A stretch of 12,386 nucleotides of DNA from Pseudomonadota bacterium (GTDB taxonomy: Bacteria > Pseudomonadota > Gammaproteobacteria > Arenicellales > Poriferihabitantaceae): the NCBI GenBank assembly GCA_024226105.1, contig JAAELZ010000102.1:1-12386 (forward strand). Reading direction: 5' to 3'. The notes beneath the pieces were generated by a model, which searched no databases, was not told the DNA's origin, and saw only the letters and a program-made list of their open reading frames with translations. A program made the translations under genes and the position numbers. How positions within the stretch are numbered: position 1 is the first letter of the stretch; each line of letters starts with the position of its first letter. Shown here one piece after another: positions 1 to 6,979 of this stretch.

Positions 1-62
1 ACGGCGCCCGAATCGACGTCGACAGAAGATGCTTTAATAAAAATATATAACAGGACAATATT
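1..62. other. Upstream region of the dehydrogenase gene
   Basis: This short leader is cut by the window edge. Its last 30 bases are very AT-rich and end in an AGGA Shine-Dalgarno-like site (52-55), seven bases before the ATG at 63. Two forward frames stay open from the edge and stop at 35-37 and 48-50, so the tail of an upstream gene on the same strand may be present. The fragment is too short to identify. No clear -35/-10 pair was seen. Confidence 0.3.
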
Positions 63-2555
63 ATGGAAAAACCCATTCCAGACTATGCACGCATCGTCAT
101 TATTGGCGGTGGTGTGATCGGCACCAGCATTGCCTACCACCTGACACGCTCAGGTGAGAAAGATGTTGTATTGCTGGAAAAATCAAATCTGACCGACGGC
201 GCGACCTGGCATGCAGCCGGCCTGGTTGGACAATTTCGTTCGCAACAAAACCTCATGAGTCTGATGAGCGACAGTGTCAGGCTGTTCGACAGCCTGGCCG
301 CAGAAACCGGCCAGGAAACCGGTTGGCAACGAGTCGGCAGCCTGCGCCTGGCGCAAAGTGAAGACCGCTGGAAGGAACTGCTTAAATCTTATTCTGCTGC
401 ACAGGCGGTTGGCTTTGAGATGAACATGCTGACGCCCAACGAAGCACGCGACATCTATCCGCTGATTGAAGTCGGCGATCTGGTCGGCGCGGCGTTCATT
501 CCGGAAGACGGGCATATAGACCCCTATAGCCTGACCCGGGCTTACGCGAAAGGCATACGTGGCAATGGCGGGCAGATATTCGAAGGCGTGATGGTCACTG
601 ATCTGATTCGTGCGGGTGATCGAATCACGCATGTCGAAACCAGCCAGGGTTCGATCGAAGTTGAGATCGTGGTCAACGCGGCCGGGCTGTGGGCGCGCCA
701 GCTAGGCTGGATGGCCGGTGTTGAGATTCCCGCGGGTATTGTTGAGCATCAATATCTGGTGACAGAAAAATCTGACCTGATACCCGCTGATTTACCGGCG
801 CTTCGTGACCCGGACGGAGGATTTTATGCCAAACCGGAGCCCGGGGCGCTGGCCATCGGCGGCTGGGAGCGGAAAACCAATATGGTTAATCCGAAAGAAG
901 GGTTTCCATGGGAAAATGAACACCATCTTTTTGATGCCGATTTTGATCGGCTGCAAGCGTTTTTTGAGCCGGCGATGCGGCGCATTCCAATTCTTGGCGA
1001 ACTCGGGATGCGCACTATCGTAAATGGACCCATTCCCATTTCTCCCGATGGTGAGCCCGTTATGGGGCCGGTGCCGGGTTTGAACAATTTCTTTGCCGCC
1101 TGCGGTTTTACATCAGGAATTGCGGCGTCGGGCGGTGCGGGTAAAGCGGTGGCAAACTGGATACTTGAAGGCGACCCGGGCCTGGATTTGTGGCCATTTG
1201 ATATTCGTCGTTTTGGCGCCTTACATGCGGGCAGGCATTTCCTGCACGATCGTGCGGTTGAAAGCTATAGTAAGTACTACGCCATTCACTGGCCGGGTGA
1301 AGAACTGGAATCGGCACGTGGTGTACGCCGCAGCCCCTTGTATCAAACCCTGAAGGATCAGGGTGCGGTGTTTGGCTCCAAATTCGGCTGGGAAAGGGCT
1401 AACTGGTTTGCCTACGGTGATATCCCGCAACAGGATGTGCTTGGTTTCGATCGCACGCAGCAGGATATCACTGTTGGCCGCGAGCATAAGGCGGCGCGCG
1501 AAGGCGTGGTGCTGATTGATATGTCCTCGTTCACAAAATTTGAAATCAGCGGGCCCCGGGCATGCCAGTTTTTACAGTATCTTGCGGTGGCAAATGTAGA
1601 CAAACAGCCGGGTGGTGCAACTTATACACAATTGTGCAATGAACGCGGTGGAATCGAAGCCGACGTCACTATCATCCGTCGGGCACAAGATTGTTTCTGG
1701 TTGATTACCGGCTCGGGCCTGGGTGTGCGCGACAAACACTGGATCGAAAGTAACCTGGAAAAATATCTGAAACGCCATGCTGCTGTCGGGCTTTCGAGTG
1801 GTGAGCAATGGCTGCGCTCAAACGCAGCAGTATCAAACCAGGTCGTGGTAAGGGACATAACCTCGGCTCATGGCGTCATTAACCTGGCGGGCCCTCTGGC
1901 GCGAAAAGTACTGGATAAGGTGTGTGATGAAGATGTCAGCCACAAAGCCTTTCCCTTCATGGCCGCACGTGATATCAGAATCGGTTATGCACCTGCAATG
2001 GCCTATCGGGTGACGTATATTGGCGAGCTGGGTTGGGAGCTTTATATTCCGAGCGAATACATGCAATATGTTTACGAATTACTGCAGGAAGCCGGCCGGG
2101 AGTTTGGGATTTGTAATATCGGTTATCGAGCCATAGACAGCCTGCGCCTGGAAAAGCGTTATCTGGCATGGGGCATCGATATAACGCCGGATTACAATCC
2201 CTTTGAAGCCGGCCTGCAATTTCTCATTGACTGGGAAAAAGGCGATTTCATCGGTGCCGAGGCGCTTGAGAGCATCAGGGAAAAGGGCGTTGAGCAAAAA
2301 CTGACCTGCTTCGCGCTGGACAAACCCCTGCCGGTATTTGGGGGTGAGGCAATATTCTTTGAGGGAAAAGTGGTGGCGCAAACCACCAGCGGGAATTTTG
2401 GCTACAGTATCGACAAAAGCCTGGTGCTCGGGTATTTGCCCGTGGAGTTGCTCAAGCAGAGCCAGTTTGAGGTGGAGGTTTTTGGCGAACGTTGTGGCGC
2501 CACAATCATTCAAGGGGCTGCCTATGACCCCAGACGCAAAAAAATACTTTCCTAA
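63..2555 (+). CDS. FAD-dependent dehydrogenase fused to GcvT domain (dimethylglycine/sarcosine dehydrogenase type)
   Basis: This 830-residue protein probably oxidises an N-methyl group of dimethylglycine or sarcosine and passes the formaldehyde unit to H4F as 5,10-methylene-H4F. Residues 10-370 form a DAO-type FAD domain with the dinucleotide motif GGGVIG at 15-20. ATWHAAG (47-53) matches the family site where a histidine (H50) carries covalent FAD. An FAO_M-like middle segment (about 375-430, with SPLYQTL) follows. A GcvT folate-binding domain covers about 440-710 (GWERANWFA, GELGWELYIPSEY, IGYRAIDSLRLEK), and its C-terminal barrel ends near 815. The length is typical for the family. The start is supported by AGGA seven bases upstream, and there is no signal peptide, so it is cytoplasmic. 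Its TAA stop overlaps the left repeat of a transposase unit. Which methylated amine is used cannot be read from sequence; other members of this fusion family act on different secondary or tertiary amines. Confidence 0.85.
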   Translation: MEKPIPDYARIVIIGGGVIGTSIAYHLTRSGEKDVVLLEKSNLTDGATWHAAGLVGQFRSQQNLMSLMSDSVRLFDSLAAETGQETGWQRVGSLRLAQSEDRWKELLKSYSAAQAVGFEMNMLTPNEARDIYPLIEVGDLVGAAFIPEDGHIDPYSLTRAYAKGIRGNGGQIFEGVMVTDLIRAGDRITHVETSQGSIEVEIVVNAAGLWARQLGWMAGVEIPAGIVEHQYLVTEKSDLIPADLPALRDPDGGFYAKPEPGALAIGGWERKTNMVNPKEGFPWENEHHLFDADFDRLQAFFEPAMRRIPILGELGMRTIVNGPIPISPDGEPVMGPVPGLNNFFAACGFTSGIAASGGAGKAVANWILEGDPGLDLWPFDIRRFGALHAGRHFLHDRAVESYSKYYAIHWPGEELESARGVRRSPLYQTLKDQGAVFGSKFGWERANWFAYGDIPQQDVLGFDRTQQDITVGREHKAAREGVVLIDMSSFTKFEISGPRACQFLQYLAVANVDKQPGGATYTQLCNERGGIEADVTIIRRAQDCFWLITGSGLGVRDKHWIESNLEKYLKRHAAVGLSSGEQWLRSNAAVSNQVVVRDITSAHGVINLAGPLARKVLDKVCDEDVSHKAFPFMAARDIRIGYAPAMAYRVTYIGELGWELYIPSEYMQYVYELLQEAGREFGICNIGYRAIDSLRLEKRYLAWGIDITPDYNPFEAGLQFLIDWEKGDFIGAEALESIREKGVEQKLTCFALDKPLPVFGGEAIFFEGKVVAQTTSGNFGYSIDKSLVLGYLPVELLKQSQFEVEVFGERCGATIIQGAAYDPRRKKILS

Positions 2556-3256
2556 AAAGTGGGGTCAGATGAAACTTTCTTTGGCCGCCCCATTTTAGCA
2601 GGGCCGACTCTACGACCGTAAATATCTACCATTTTCTCTCTGAAGTGTTTTTCCCCCAGGGCATGCCCTTTATTAACTGCGTTTCGTATCCTGTTTATTA
2701 GCTGGGCGTCCATATGGGTTTCAATTAGTACTCGATATGCTTCTAGTCGCTCATTTTTACCGCTGCCTAGTTTCAGGTATTCCTCGTGAGCCGTACAGAG
2801 CTTAGATTCAGTACCCAGGCCGTTACATCTATAGCTTGACCAAAAGTAATTTGATGGATGCTCAACTATCCAGGCTCTCACTGGATTGAGTTCAATATAT
2901 TTGTAACAGTTCAGAAGATAGGTTTCTGACTGAACAATGTTTGATTTGAATCGTCCTTCCCAAAGTGTGCCTGTTCTATGATGCCTGTGGTTGAAATAGC
3001 GGACATAGCGGCGCCCCAATGCCTGCATCATCTTGGATACCCCGTTCCAGTTGGCAGGTGTGACGAGCAAATGAACGTGATTAGTCATGAACACCCAGGC
3101 ATGAATAGCGACCTGGAATTCTTCTGAATAAAGTTTTAGCCAGTTAGCGTAAGCAGCAAAATCATGGTGATCCGAAAAACAAACAGTCCTGTTGTTTCCT
3201 CTTTGTATTACATGTTGTGGAATATCTGGGGGACAAAAACGAGATAACCGAGCCAT
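2552..3256 (-). CDS. REP-associated tyrosine transposase (RAYT, Y1/IS200-like)
   Basis: This 234-residue protein is a single-strand DNA nuclease/transposase of the Y1 HUH superfamily. The HUH metal-binding motif is HVH at 60-62, within FMTNHVHLLVTP. The catalytic tyrosine lies in the CYKYIELNPVRA block (Y118 or Y120). The N-terminal PQHVIQRGNNR and the later GRFKSNI segment are also typical. It is longer than the roughly 165-residue E. coli RAYT because of a basic C-terminal extension ending in GRPKK and SSDPTF. The ATG at 3256 has AAGGAAG at a good distance upstream. The C-terminal VSSDPTF is encoded inside the left repeat, and its TAG stop overlaps the TAA of the dehydrogenase on the other strand. 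The reading frame is intact, so the enzyme may be active. The family call is firm; activity is unknown. Confidence 0.9.
   Translation of the reverse strand: MARLSRFCPPDIPQHVIQRGNNRTVCFSDHHDFAAYANWLKLYSEEFQVAIHAWVFMTNHVHLLVTPANWNGVSKMMQALGRRYVRYFNHRHHRTGTLWEGRFKSNIVQSETYLLNCYKYIELNPVRAWIVEHPSNYFWSSYRCNGLGTESKLCTAHEEYLKLGSGKNERLEAYRVLIETHMDAQLINRIRNAVNKGHALGEKHFREKMVDIYGRRVGPAKMGRPKKVSSDPTF
2554..2578 (+). repeat. Left terminal inverted repeat of the RAYT unit
   Basis: This 25-bp sequence starts AAAAAGTGGGGTC and ends GAAACTTT. Its exact reverse complement is at 3328-3352. Within it AAAGT (2556-2560) can pair with ACTTT (2574-2578), giving a weak 5-bp hairpin with a 13-base loop. It overlaps the last two bases of the dehydrogenase stop codon. 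On the minus strand it encodes the last residues of the transposase (VSSDPTF) and the last base of its TAG stop. Confidence 0.85.
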
Positions 3257-3327
3257 GGCTGCTTCCTTGTAACCAATAGGGAAATGTAGTGTAGCGCGAA
3301 TTGGCCGGGATTAAAATACAAATATGA

Positions 3328-3352
3328 AAAGTTTCATCTGACCCCACTTTTT
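3328..3352 (-). repeat. Right terminal inverted repeat of the RAYT unit
   Basis: This is an exact 25-bp inverted copy of 2554-2578. It lies about 70 bases upstream of the transposase start. Read leftwards, it supplies the last residues (SGVR) and the TGA stop (3334-3336) of the corrinoid methyltransferase gene, so the native 3' end of that gene appears to have been replaced by element sequence. Confidence 0.85.
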
Positions 3353-5169
3353 GCGATCAGGTTGTGTACGGCCTCGACGGCCAGTGGTGCATTTTCGCCG
3401 TAACCATCCGCCTTGATAACCTCAGCAAATTCTTTGGTTACCGGTGCGCCACCTACGATCACAGGGTATTTTGAGTTCACTTTTCTGAACAGATTTACCG
3501 TTTTTTGCATGGAGGGCATAGAGGTAGTCAATAAGGCCGAGAGCCCGATCACGTCCGGGTTTATCTCGTTGGCGCGTTCAAGGATTTCCTCGGGTTTTTT
3601 ATTAACTCCCAGGTCGATTACTTCATAACCCGCGCCTTCGAGCATCATGCCCACCAGGTTTTTGCCGATATCATGCACATCGCCCTGAACGGTTGCCAGC
3701 ATAACGGTACCTTTTGCCGGCTCCCCGGTATCCGTCAAAACGGGGCGCACGACTTCAAGCCCGGCTTTCATAGCGCGTGCTGACATCAGCATTTCCGGTA
3801 CAAATATCGTGCCGTCTGCGAAATCATCGCCTATTTCGTCCATGGCAGCGATCAAACCTTCGTTGAGGATGGTATGAACACTAATGTCTTTTTCCAGGGC
3901 TTCTTTGACCAGCGCCGTGGTATCGACATCATCCGCATCCAGTACCGCATCAAAAATGTCATCGAGCATTGATTCTTCAAGGCTTCCCGGGCTTGCGGTT
4001 ACGGCTTCCGGCTTTGTAGTAAGGGTATTGCTGCTCGCCTTTTTACCGGTTTCACCGCGAGCCTCGGGTGTGCCGGCACGTCGTTGCCCTGCCCAGGGGC
4101 GCTTGCCAGCCCGAAAATCTTTGCAGGCCTCAATGGCGATGCGCACGTTTTCCGCCGGCGTGACTGCCGACAGGCTGCATAGATAAAGTGCGCCTTTGCC
4201 GACTTCTTCAATCGCTTCCATGTATTCATGGATACGCATACGGATTTCTTCTTCTGGTCCGCTTTGAAAGACGTTATTGTCTACGCCCAGTACCACCGGC
4301 AGGTTATTTTTCCTGGCGTAGTTAATGACGGGTTGCACACCCAGCTTGAAAAGATCCGGGTCCTGTACTTTAAGGTAGGTCGGGGTCGCACGGCGTTTTT
4401 GTGCCCAAAATTCCGGCAGGTCGGGCGCATAGGAATCTCCCCACCAATTGTCACAAAAAACCGGACGGGCTACCTGTTTTTGCATTCTCTCCAACGGTTG
4501 CAAGGCAAATTCCTCGAGCATATCCTGGGTGATGAACGGCAGGGAGGCAACGGCATCTGAGCCTTCAACGGTAACAATATCCGGAAATTCTTTGACCAGT
4601 GTATTCATGAAGGGCGAGAGGACTTCATCCACCAGGAAATCCATCAGTTTGTGGACAAATTTAGGGTTCTCCTGCATTTGCACGATGAGATTCTCAAACG
4701 TCATTAGGTGTGAGGCCAGGGTGAAAGGAGCACAGAAACCGGGTGTTGGTATCATGTTGGCCTGTACCTTCATTTCGTGCATTATTTCCAGCACCATCGG
4801 CATGCGTCCGGATGAGTAGGGGTCGGGCGCTTTTAGCTTCGCGATGTCGGCCTCACAGCTCACCAGGGGTGACACATTTTCGATTGCGGGGGCCATATCC
4901 TTGAAAGTGACAAAACCACATCCCAGCGCCTGTGCTTCTACGTTATATACATCCCAGATAAACGAGGGCGTATCAAACTCGAAGCGCTCGGTAATTTCAA
5001 GCGTGCCGCGAACAAATTTTTTCGCATCGGTATAAAAGACGTCGCCCGGAATACCGCTTTCGCGCATTGCAAACTCGTGCATTTGAGCAATAAAAGGAAC
5101 ATCTTTTACACCACTGCTCATGGCGGCGTTCAGGTGTTTGATGTTTTCAGAGAAATCGAATTTTGCCAT
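3334..5169 (-). CDS. UroD-like methyltransferase fused to corrinoid-binding domain (CmuA-like)
   Basis: This 611-residue cytoplasmic protein probably takes a methyl group from a small substrate onto its own cobalamin. Residues 1-360 form a uroporphyrinogen-decarboxylase/MtaA-type barrel. A low-complexity linker (362-398) follows. A helical cap (about 402-482) and a Rossmann B12-binding domain (486-606) complete it. GDVHDIGKN places the cobalt-ligand histidine at H499, with GLSALLTTSM (542-551) and VGGAP (572-576) as further B12-domain motifs. The length and order match chloromethane methyltransferase CmuA, but the zinc-ligand H-x-C motif expected of MtaA/CmuA is not visible: the matching place reads PVFCDNWWG (236-244). 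The substrate therefore stays open. The ATG overlaps an upstream TAA; GAGG lies about ten bases before it. It follows the sulfatase gene in the same direction. The final SGVR and the stop lie inside a transposase repeat. Confidence 0.8.
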   Translation of the reverse strand: MAKFDFSENIKHLNAAMSSGVKDVPFIAQMHEFAMRESGIPGDVFYTDAKKFVRGTLEITERFEFDTPSFIWDVYNVEAQALGCGFVTFKDMAPAIENVSPLVSCEADIAKLKAPDPYSSGRMPMVLEIMHEMKVQANMIPTPGFCAPFTLASHLMTFENLIVQMQENPKFVHKLMDFLVDEVLSPFMNTLVKEFPDIVTVEGSDAVASLPFITQDMLEEFALQPLERMQKQVARPVFCDNWWGDSYAPDLPEFWAQKRRATPTYLKVQDPDLFKLGVQPVINYARKNNLPVVLGVDNNVFQSGPEEEIRMRIHEYMEAIEEVGKGALYLCSLSAVTPAENVRIAIEACKDFRAGKRPWAGQRRAGTPEARGETGKKASSNTLTTKPEAVTASPGSLEESMLDDIFDAVLDADDVDTTALVKEALEKDISVHTILNEGLIAAMDEIGDDFADGTIFVPEMLMSARAMKAGLEVVRPVLTDTGEPAKGTVMLATVQGDVHDIGKNLVGMMLEGAGYEVIDLGVNKKPEEILERANEINPDVIGLSALLTTSMPSMQKTVNLFRKVNSKYPVIVGGAPVTKEFAEVIKADGYGENAPLAVEAVHNLIAKSGVR

Positions 5170-5392
5170 TAAGAGATAACCTCAAGTTCGCTAACAGCCA
5201 GTGTTGGTAAAAGGTACGCCCTGGGGGATGAAGCGGAATTTGGGTTCAAACCACACCAGGTTTGTGGCGGGAATGTTTCCGTCAGGAATCGGCCTGTATC
5301 GTGAACCTGCTGGTGATTAAGGAAATGGCTGAACAACTGGATATAGCCCGGGCAATTTTGATTTTCTGACGTGCGCCAGCGGGTGTATGGGC
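5170..5392. other. 223-bp spacer between sulfatase and corrinoid methyltransferase genes
   Basis: On the minus strand a 75-codon frame runs from a GTG overlapping the sulfatase stop (GTGA, 5393-5396) to a TAA overlapping the methyltransferase ATG (TAATG, 5169). Both junctions would suit translational coupling, but the predicted peptide has no recognisable domain and looks random. A small perfect hairpin is present: CAAACC at 5247-5252 and GGTTTG at 5259-5264. I looked for cobalamin and glycine riboswitch motifs and saw none. Confidence 0.3.
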
Positions 5393-6838
5393 TCACTCGT
5401 TCTCCTGGTTCGCCATGACAGGTGTATGGTCAAAGTTTTTGCGGGCGTGGATGGCGTCAATGCCCCCCAATTCCTGTATACGTTTTGCCTGCTCTGCGAA
5501 GGCCGCTTCGCTGATCACTTCCGGATCGCCAAATTCGTTGCATAGCCTTTCATGCAGGTGATCTCTAATATCTTTGTGCTGATCTTTCAGCCCCAGATCA
5601 TTTTCTTCGAACGGATCATTTTCCAGATCAAACAATTGAGGTGCGAAACCGGCATAGGCGATGTACTTCCATTTCCCCTCTCGGATCATGATAAAACCTG
5701 TGATGGAACCGCCATCATGATATTCGCTGATGACAGCCCTGTGGGGATCATATGGTTGCGACGCGGTTTTAAACAAAGACTGGCCGGGTAGTGATTCATC
5801 TGTTTCCTTCTCGCCGATGCCTGAAGCCTCCAGGACCGTCTGGTGAATATCGACAAGCGATGTTGGGGTTTTGCAAACGCCTTCAGGTGCAGAGGCGCCC
5901 GCCAGAATCATTGGAATGCCGACAGCGTGCTCATGCATGGTCATTTTTGTCCATAAACCGTGGTGGCCGTTCATCTCGCCATGATCAGAAACAAAAATTA
6001 TTGAGGTGTCTGACATGTGTCCACTGTTTTCAAGGGTTTTGAGGATATCTCCGATAAGACTATCGACAAAACTGCAAAGGCCAAAATACGATGCTCTGGC
6101 TATCTGTTTTTCACCCTCCTGGAAAACGTCATCGTAGGAATAATAGCTTCGTAAAGCATTCAGTACGGGATGACGGTATTCGGATTTATAGCCGGCATAA
6201 CGTGGTTTGGGAATCTTATCCGGCGGGTACATATCAAAAAAGGGCTTCGGACAGAGTAGTGGATAGTGCGGTCGCAAGAATGACACAAACAGTGTCCACG
6301 GTTTATCGCGTTTGGCTTTTGCTTCTGTTTTCAACCAGTTAACCGCCTTGTCCCTGACGGTTCTGTCGTATTCGGAATACTCATCCTCCCCTGCGCCAAT
6401 GTGCGTGGCGAAAGGCCTGACATCATAGGGCGTATGATCCTGACGACGCAGCAGGCCAAACACCCATCCTTCTCCGTTCAGCACATGTGTTGCTGCCAGT
6501 TCACGATCAAAGCCGTTATTGTCTTCGCTGGAACGATAGTGCAGTTTGCCGATGGAGACTGTCTCCATTCCCTGCTGTTGCAGGCGGTGTCCCCACCCCG
6601 GTGGTTCTCCTGAATAGGGCTGGGCGTTTGACCAGCAATGATGTTGATTGACGTATCGCCCAGATTGAAAGGATGCCCGCGAAGGTACGCAAATTGGTGA
6701 TGGAGCATAAGCCGTATCGAAACGGGTTCCCATCGCAGCCAGTTGGTCGATATTTGGCGTCCTCGCTACCCCGCCATAACAGGAGACGCCGTCCCGGGAC
6801 TGTTCGTCCGTCATTATAATAATAGTGTTCTGGTTCAT
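5393..6838 (-). CDS. Type I (formylglycine) sulfatase, choline-sulfatase-like
   Basis: This 481-residue enzyme probably hydrolyses a sulfate ester in the cytoplasm; no signal peptide is seen. The N-terminal NTIIIMTDEQ gives metal ligand D11 with E12. CVPSRASFQSGR (50-61) is the sulfatase signature whose C50 is converted to formylglycine. GKLHYRS supplies K98 and H100. VSDHGEMNGHHG supplies D285 and H286, and K298 follows. The layout resembles BetC-like choline sulfatases and generic marine sulfatase-like hydrolases, so the substrate is not fixed. The ATG at 6838 is chosen because GAGG sits six bases upstream and the IIIMTDEQ motif follows at once; a GTG at 6850 is in frame but would itself contain that site. 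It is the first gene of the leftward pair and is divergent from the MocR regulator. The downstream corrinoid methyltransferase suggests a sulfated, methylated substrate, which is inference. Confidence 0.82.
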   Translation of the reverse strand: MNQNTIIIMTDEQSRDGVSCYGGVARTPNIDQLAAMGTRFDTAYAPSPICVPSRASFQSGRYVNQHHCWSNAQPYSGEPPGWGHRLQQQGMETVSIGKLHYRSSEDNNGFDRELAATHVLNGEGWVFGLLRRQDHTPYDVRPFATHIGAGEDEYSEYDRTVRDKAVNWLKTEAKAKRDKPWTLFVSFLRPHYPLLCPKPFFDMYPPDKIPKPRYAGYKSEYRHPVLNALRSYYSYDDVFQEGEKQIARASYFGLCSFVDSLIGDILKTLENSGHMSDTSIIFVSDHGEMNGHHGLWTKMTMHEHAVGIPMILAGASAPEGVCKTPTSLVDIHQTVLEASGIGEKETDESLPGQSLFKTASQPYDPHRAVISEYHDGGSITGFIMIREGKWKYIAYAGFAPQLFDLENDPFEENDLGLKDQHKDIRDHLHERLCNEFGDPEVISEAAFAEQAKRIQELGGIDAIHARKNFDHTPVMANQENE

Positions 6839-6871
6839 GGGCAGCCTCACAGTGCCAGGGATGATTTCTAC

Positions 6872-6900
6872 AATTCAATGGGGTCTGACTCCATTGAATT
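6872..6900. repeat. 29-bp palindrome in the divergent control region
   Basis: AATTCAATGG (6872-6881) is the exact inverse of CCATTGAATT (6891-6900). The stem continues inward through a G-T pair and two Watson-Crick pairs, leaving a 3-base loop around 6886. Its TGGGGTC-TGA core matches the TGGGGTCAGA of the transposase repeats at 9 of 10 positions, so it may be a REP-like relict. It lies 33 bp upstream of the sulfatase start and could also be an operator or an mRNA 5' hairpin. Confidence 0.6.
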
Positions 6901-6924
6901 TAGTGATATGATTGGATCAAAGAA

Positions 6925-6954
6925 ATACCCATTTGTTCAATAGTTATATACCCA
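6925..6954 (+). promoter_or_regulatory. Candidate MocR operator: ATACCCA direct repeat
   Basis: ATACCCA occurs at 6925-6931 and again at 6948-6954, spaced 23 bp start to start (about two helical turns), in the AT-rich divergent region 26 bp before the regulator start. MocR proteins typically bind direct repeats, and from memory Bacillus GabR recognises ATACCA repeats. No strong sigma-70 pair could be assigned on either strand. The link to the adjacent regulator is inference. Confidence 0.35.
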
Positions 6955-6979
6955 ATTATCCAGTATATGGAGAGTCTCA

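Larger units (their letters stand above)
2554..3352. mobile_element. RAYT transposase unit bounded by 25-bp inverted repeats
   Basis: A roughly 800-bp unit holds one transposase gene between two identical 25-bp sequences in inverted orientation (2554-2578 and 3328-3352). It lies in what would otherwise be a very short spacer between two convergent genes. It looks more AT-rich than its flanks by eye. No target-site duplication is visible: the outer flanks are TTTCCT on the left and GCGATC on the right. The boundaries are drawn at the repeats and could extend slightly further. RAYT genes are usually immobile residents that act on scattered REP sequences, so whether this unit moves as a whole is inference. 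Confidence 0.7.

Noticed and set aside
183..632. Long antisense open frame (149 codons) inside the dehydrogenase gene
   Set aside because: It lies wholly opposite a gene with continuous family motifs and has no recognisable domain; it is a shadow of codon bias.
2554..3352. Target-site duplication around the transposase unit
   Set aside because: The bases flanking the two repeats (TTTCCT and GCGATC) do not match, as expected for HUH/Y1-type elements.
5295..5369. Plus-strand frame in the 223-bp spacer with a protein-like stretch (CIVNLLVIKEMAEQL...)
   Set aside because: It has only about 24 residues with this appearance, no credible Shine-Dalgarno site and no upstream coding sense. Chance or an unidentifiable relict is more likely.
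5170..5392. Cobalamin or glycine riboswitch ahead of the corrinoid methyltransferase
   Set aside because: No B12-box-like or glycine aptamer core motifs were found on the minus strand, and the spacing does not match either class.
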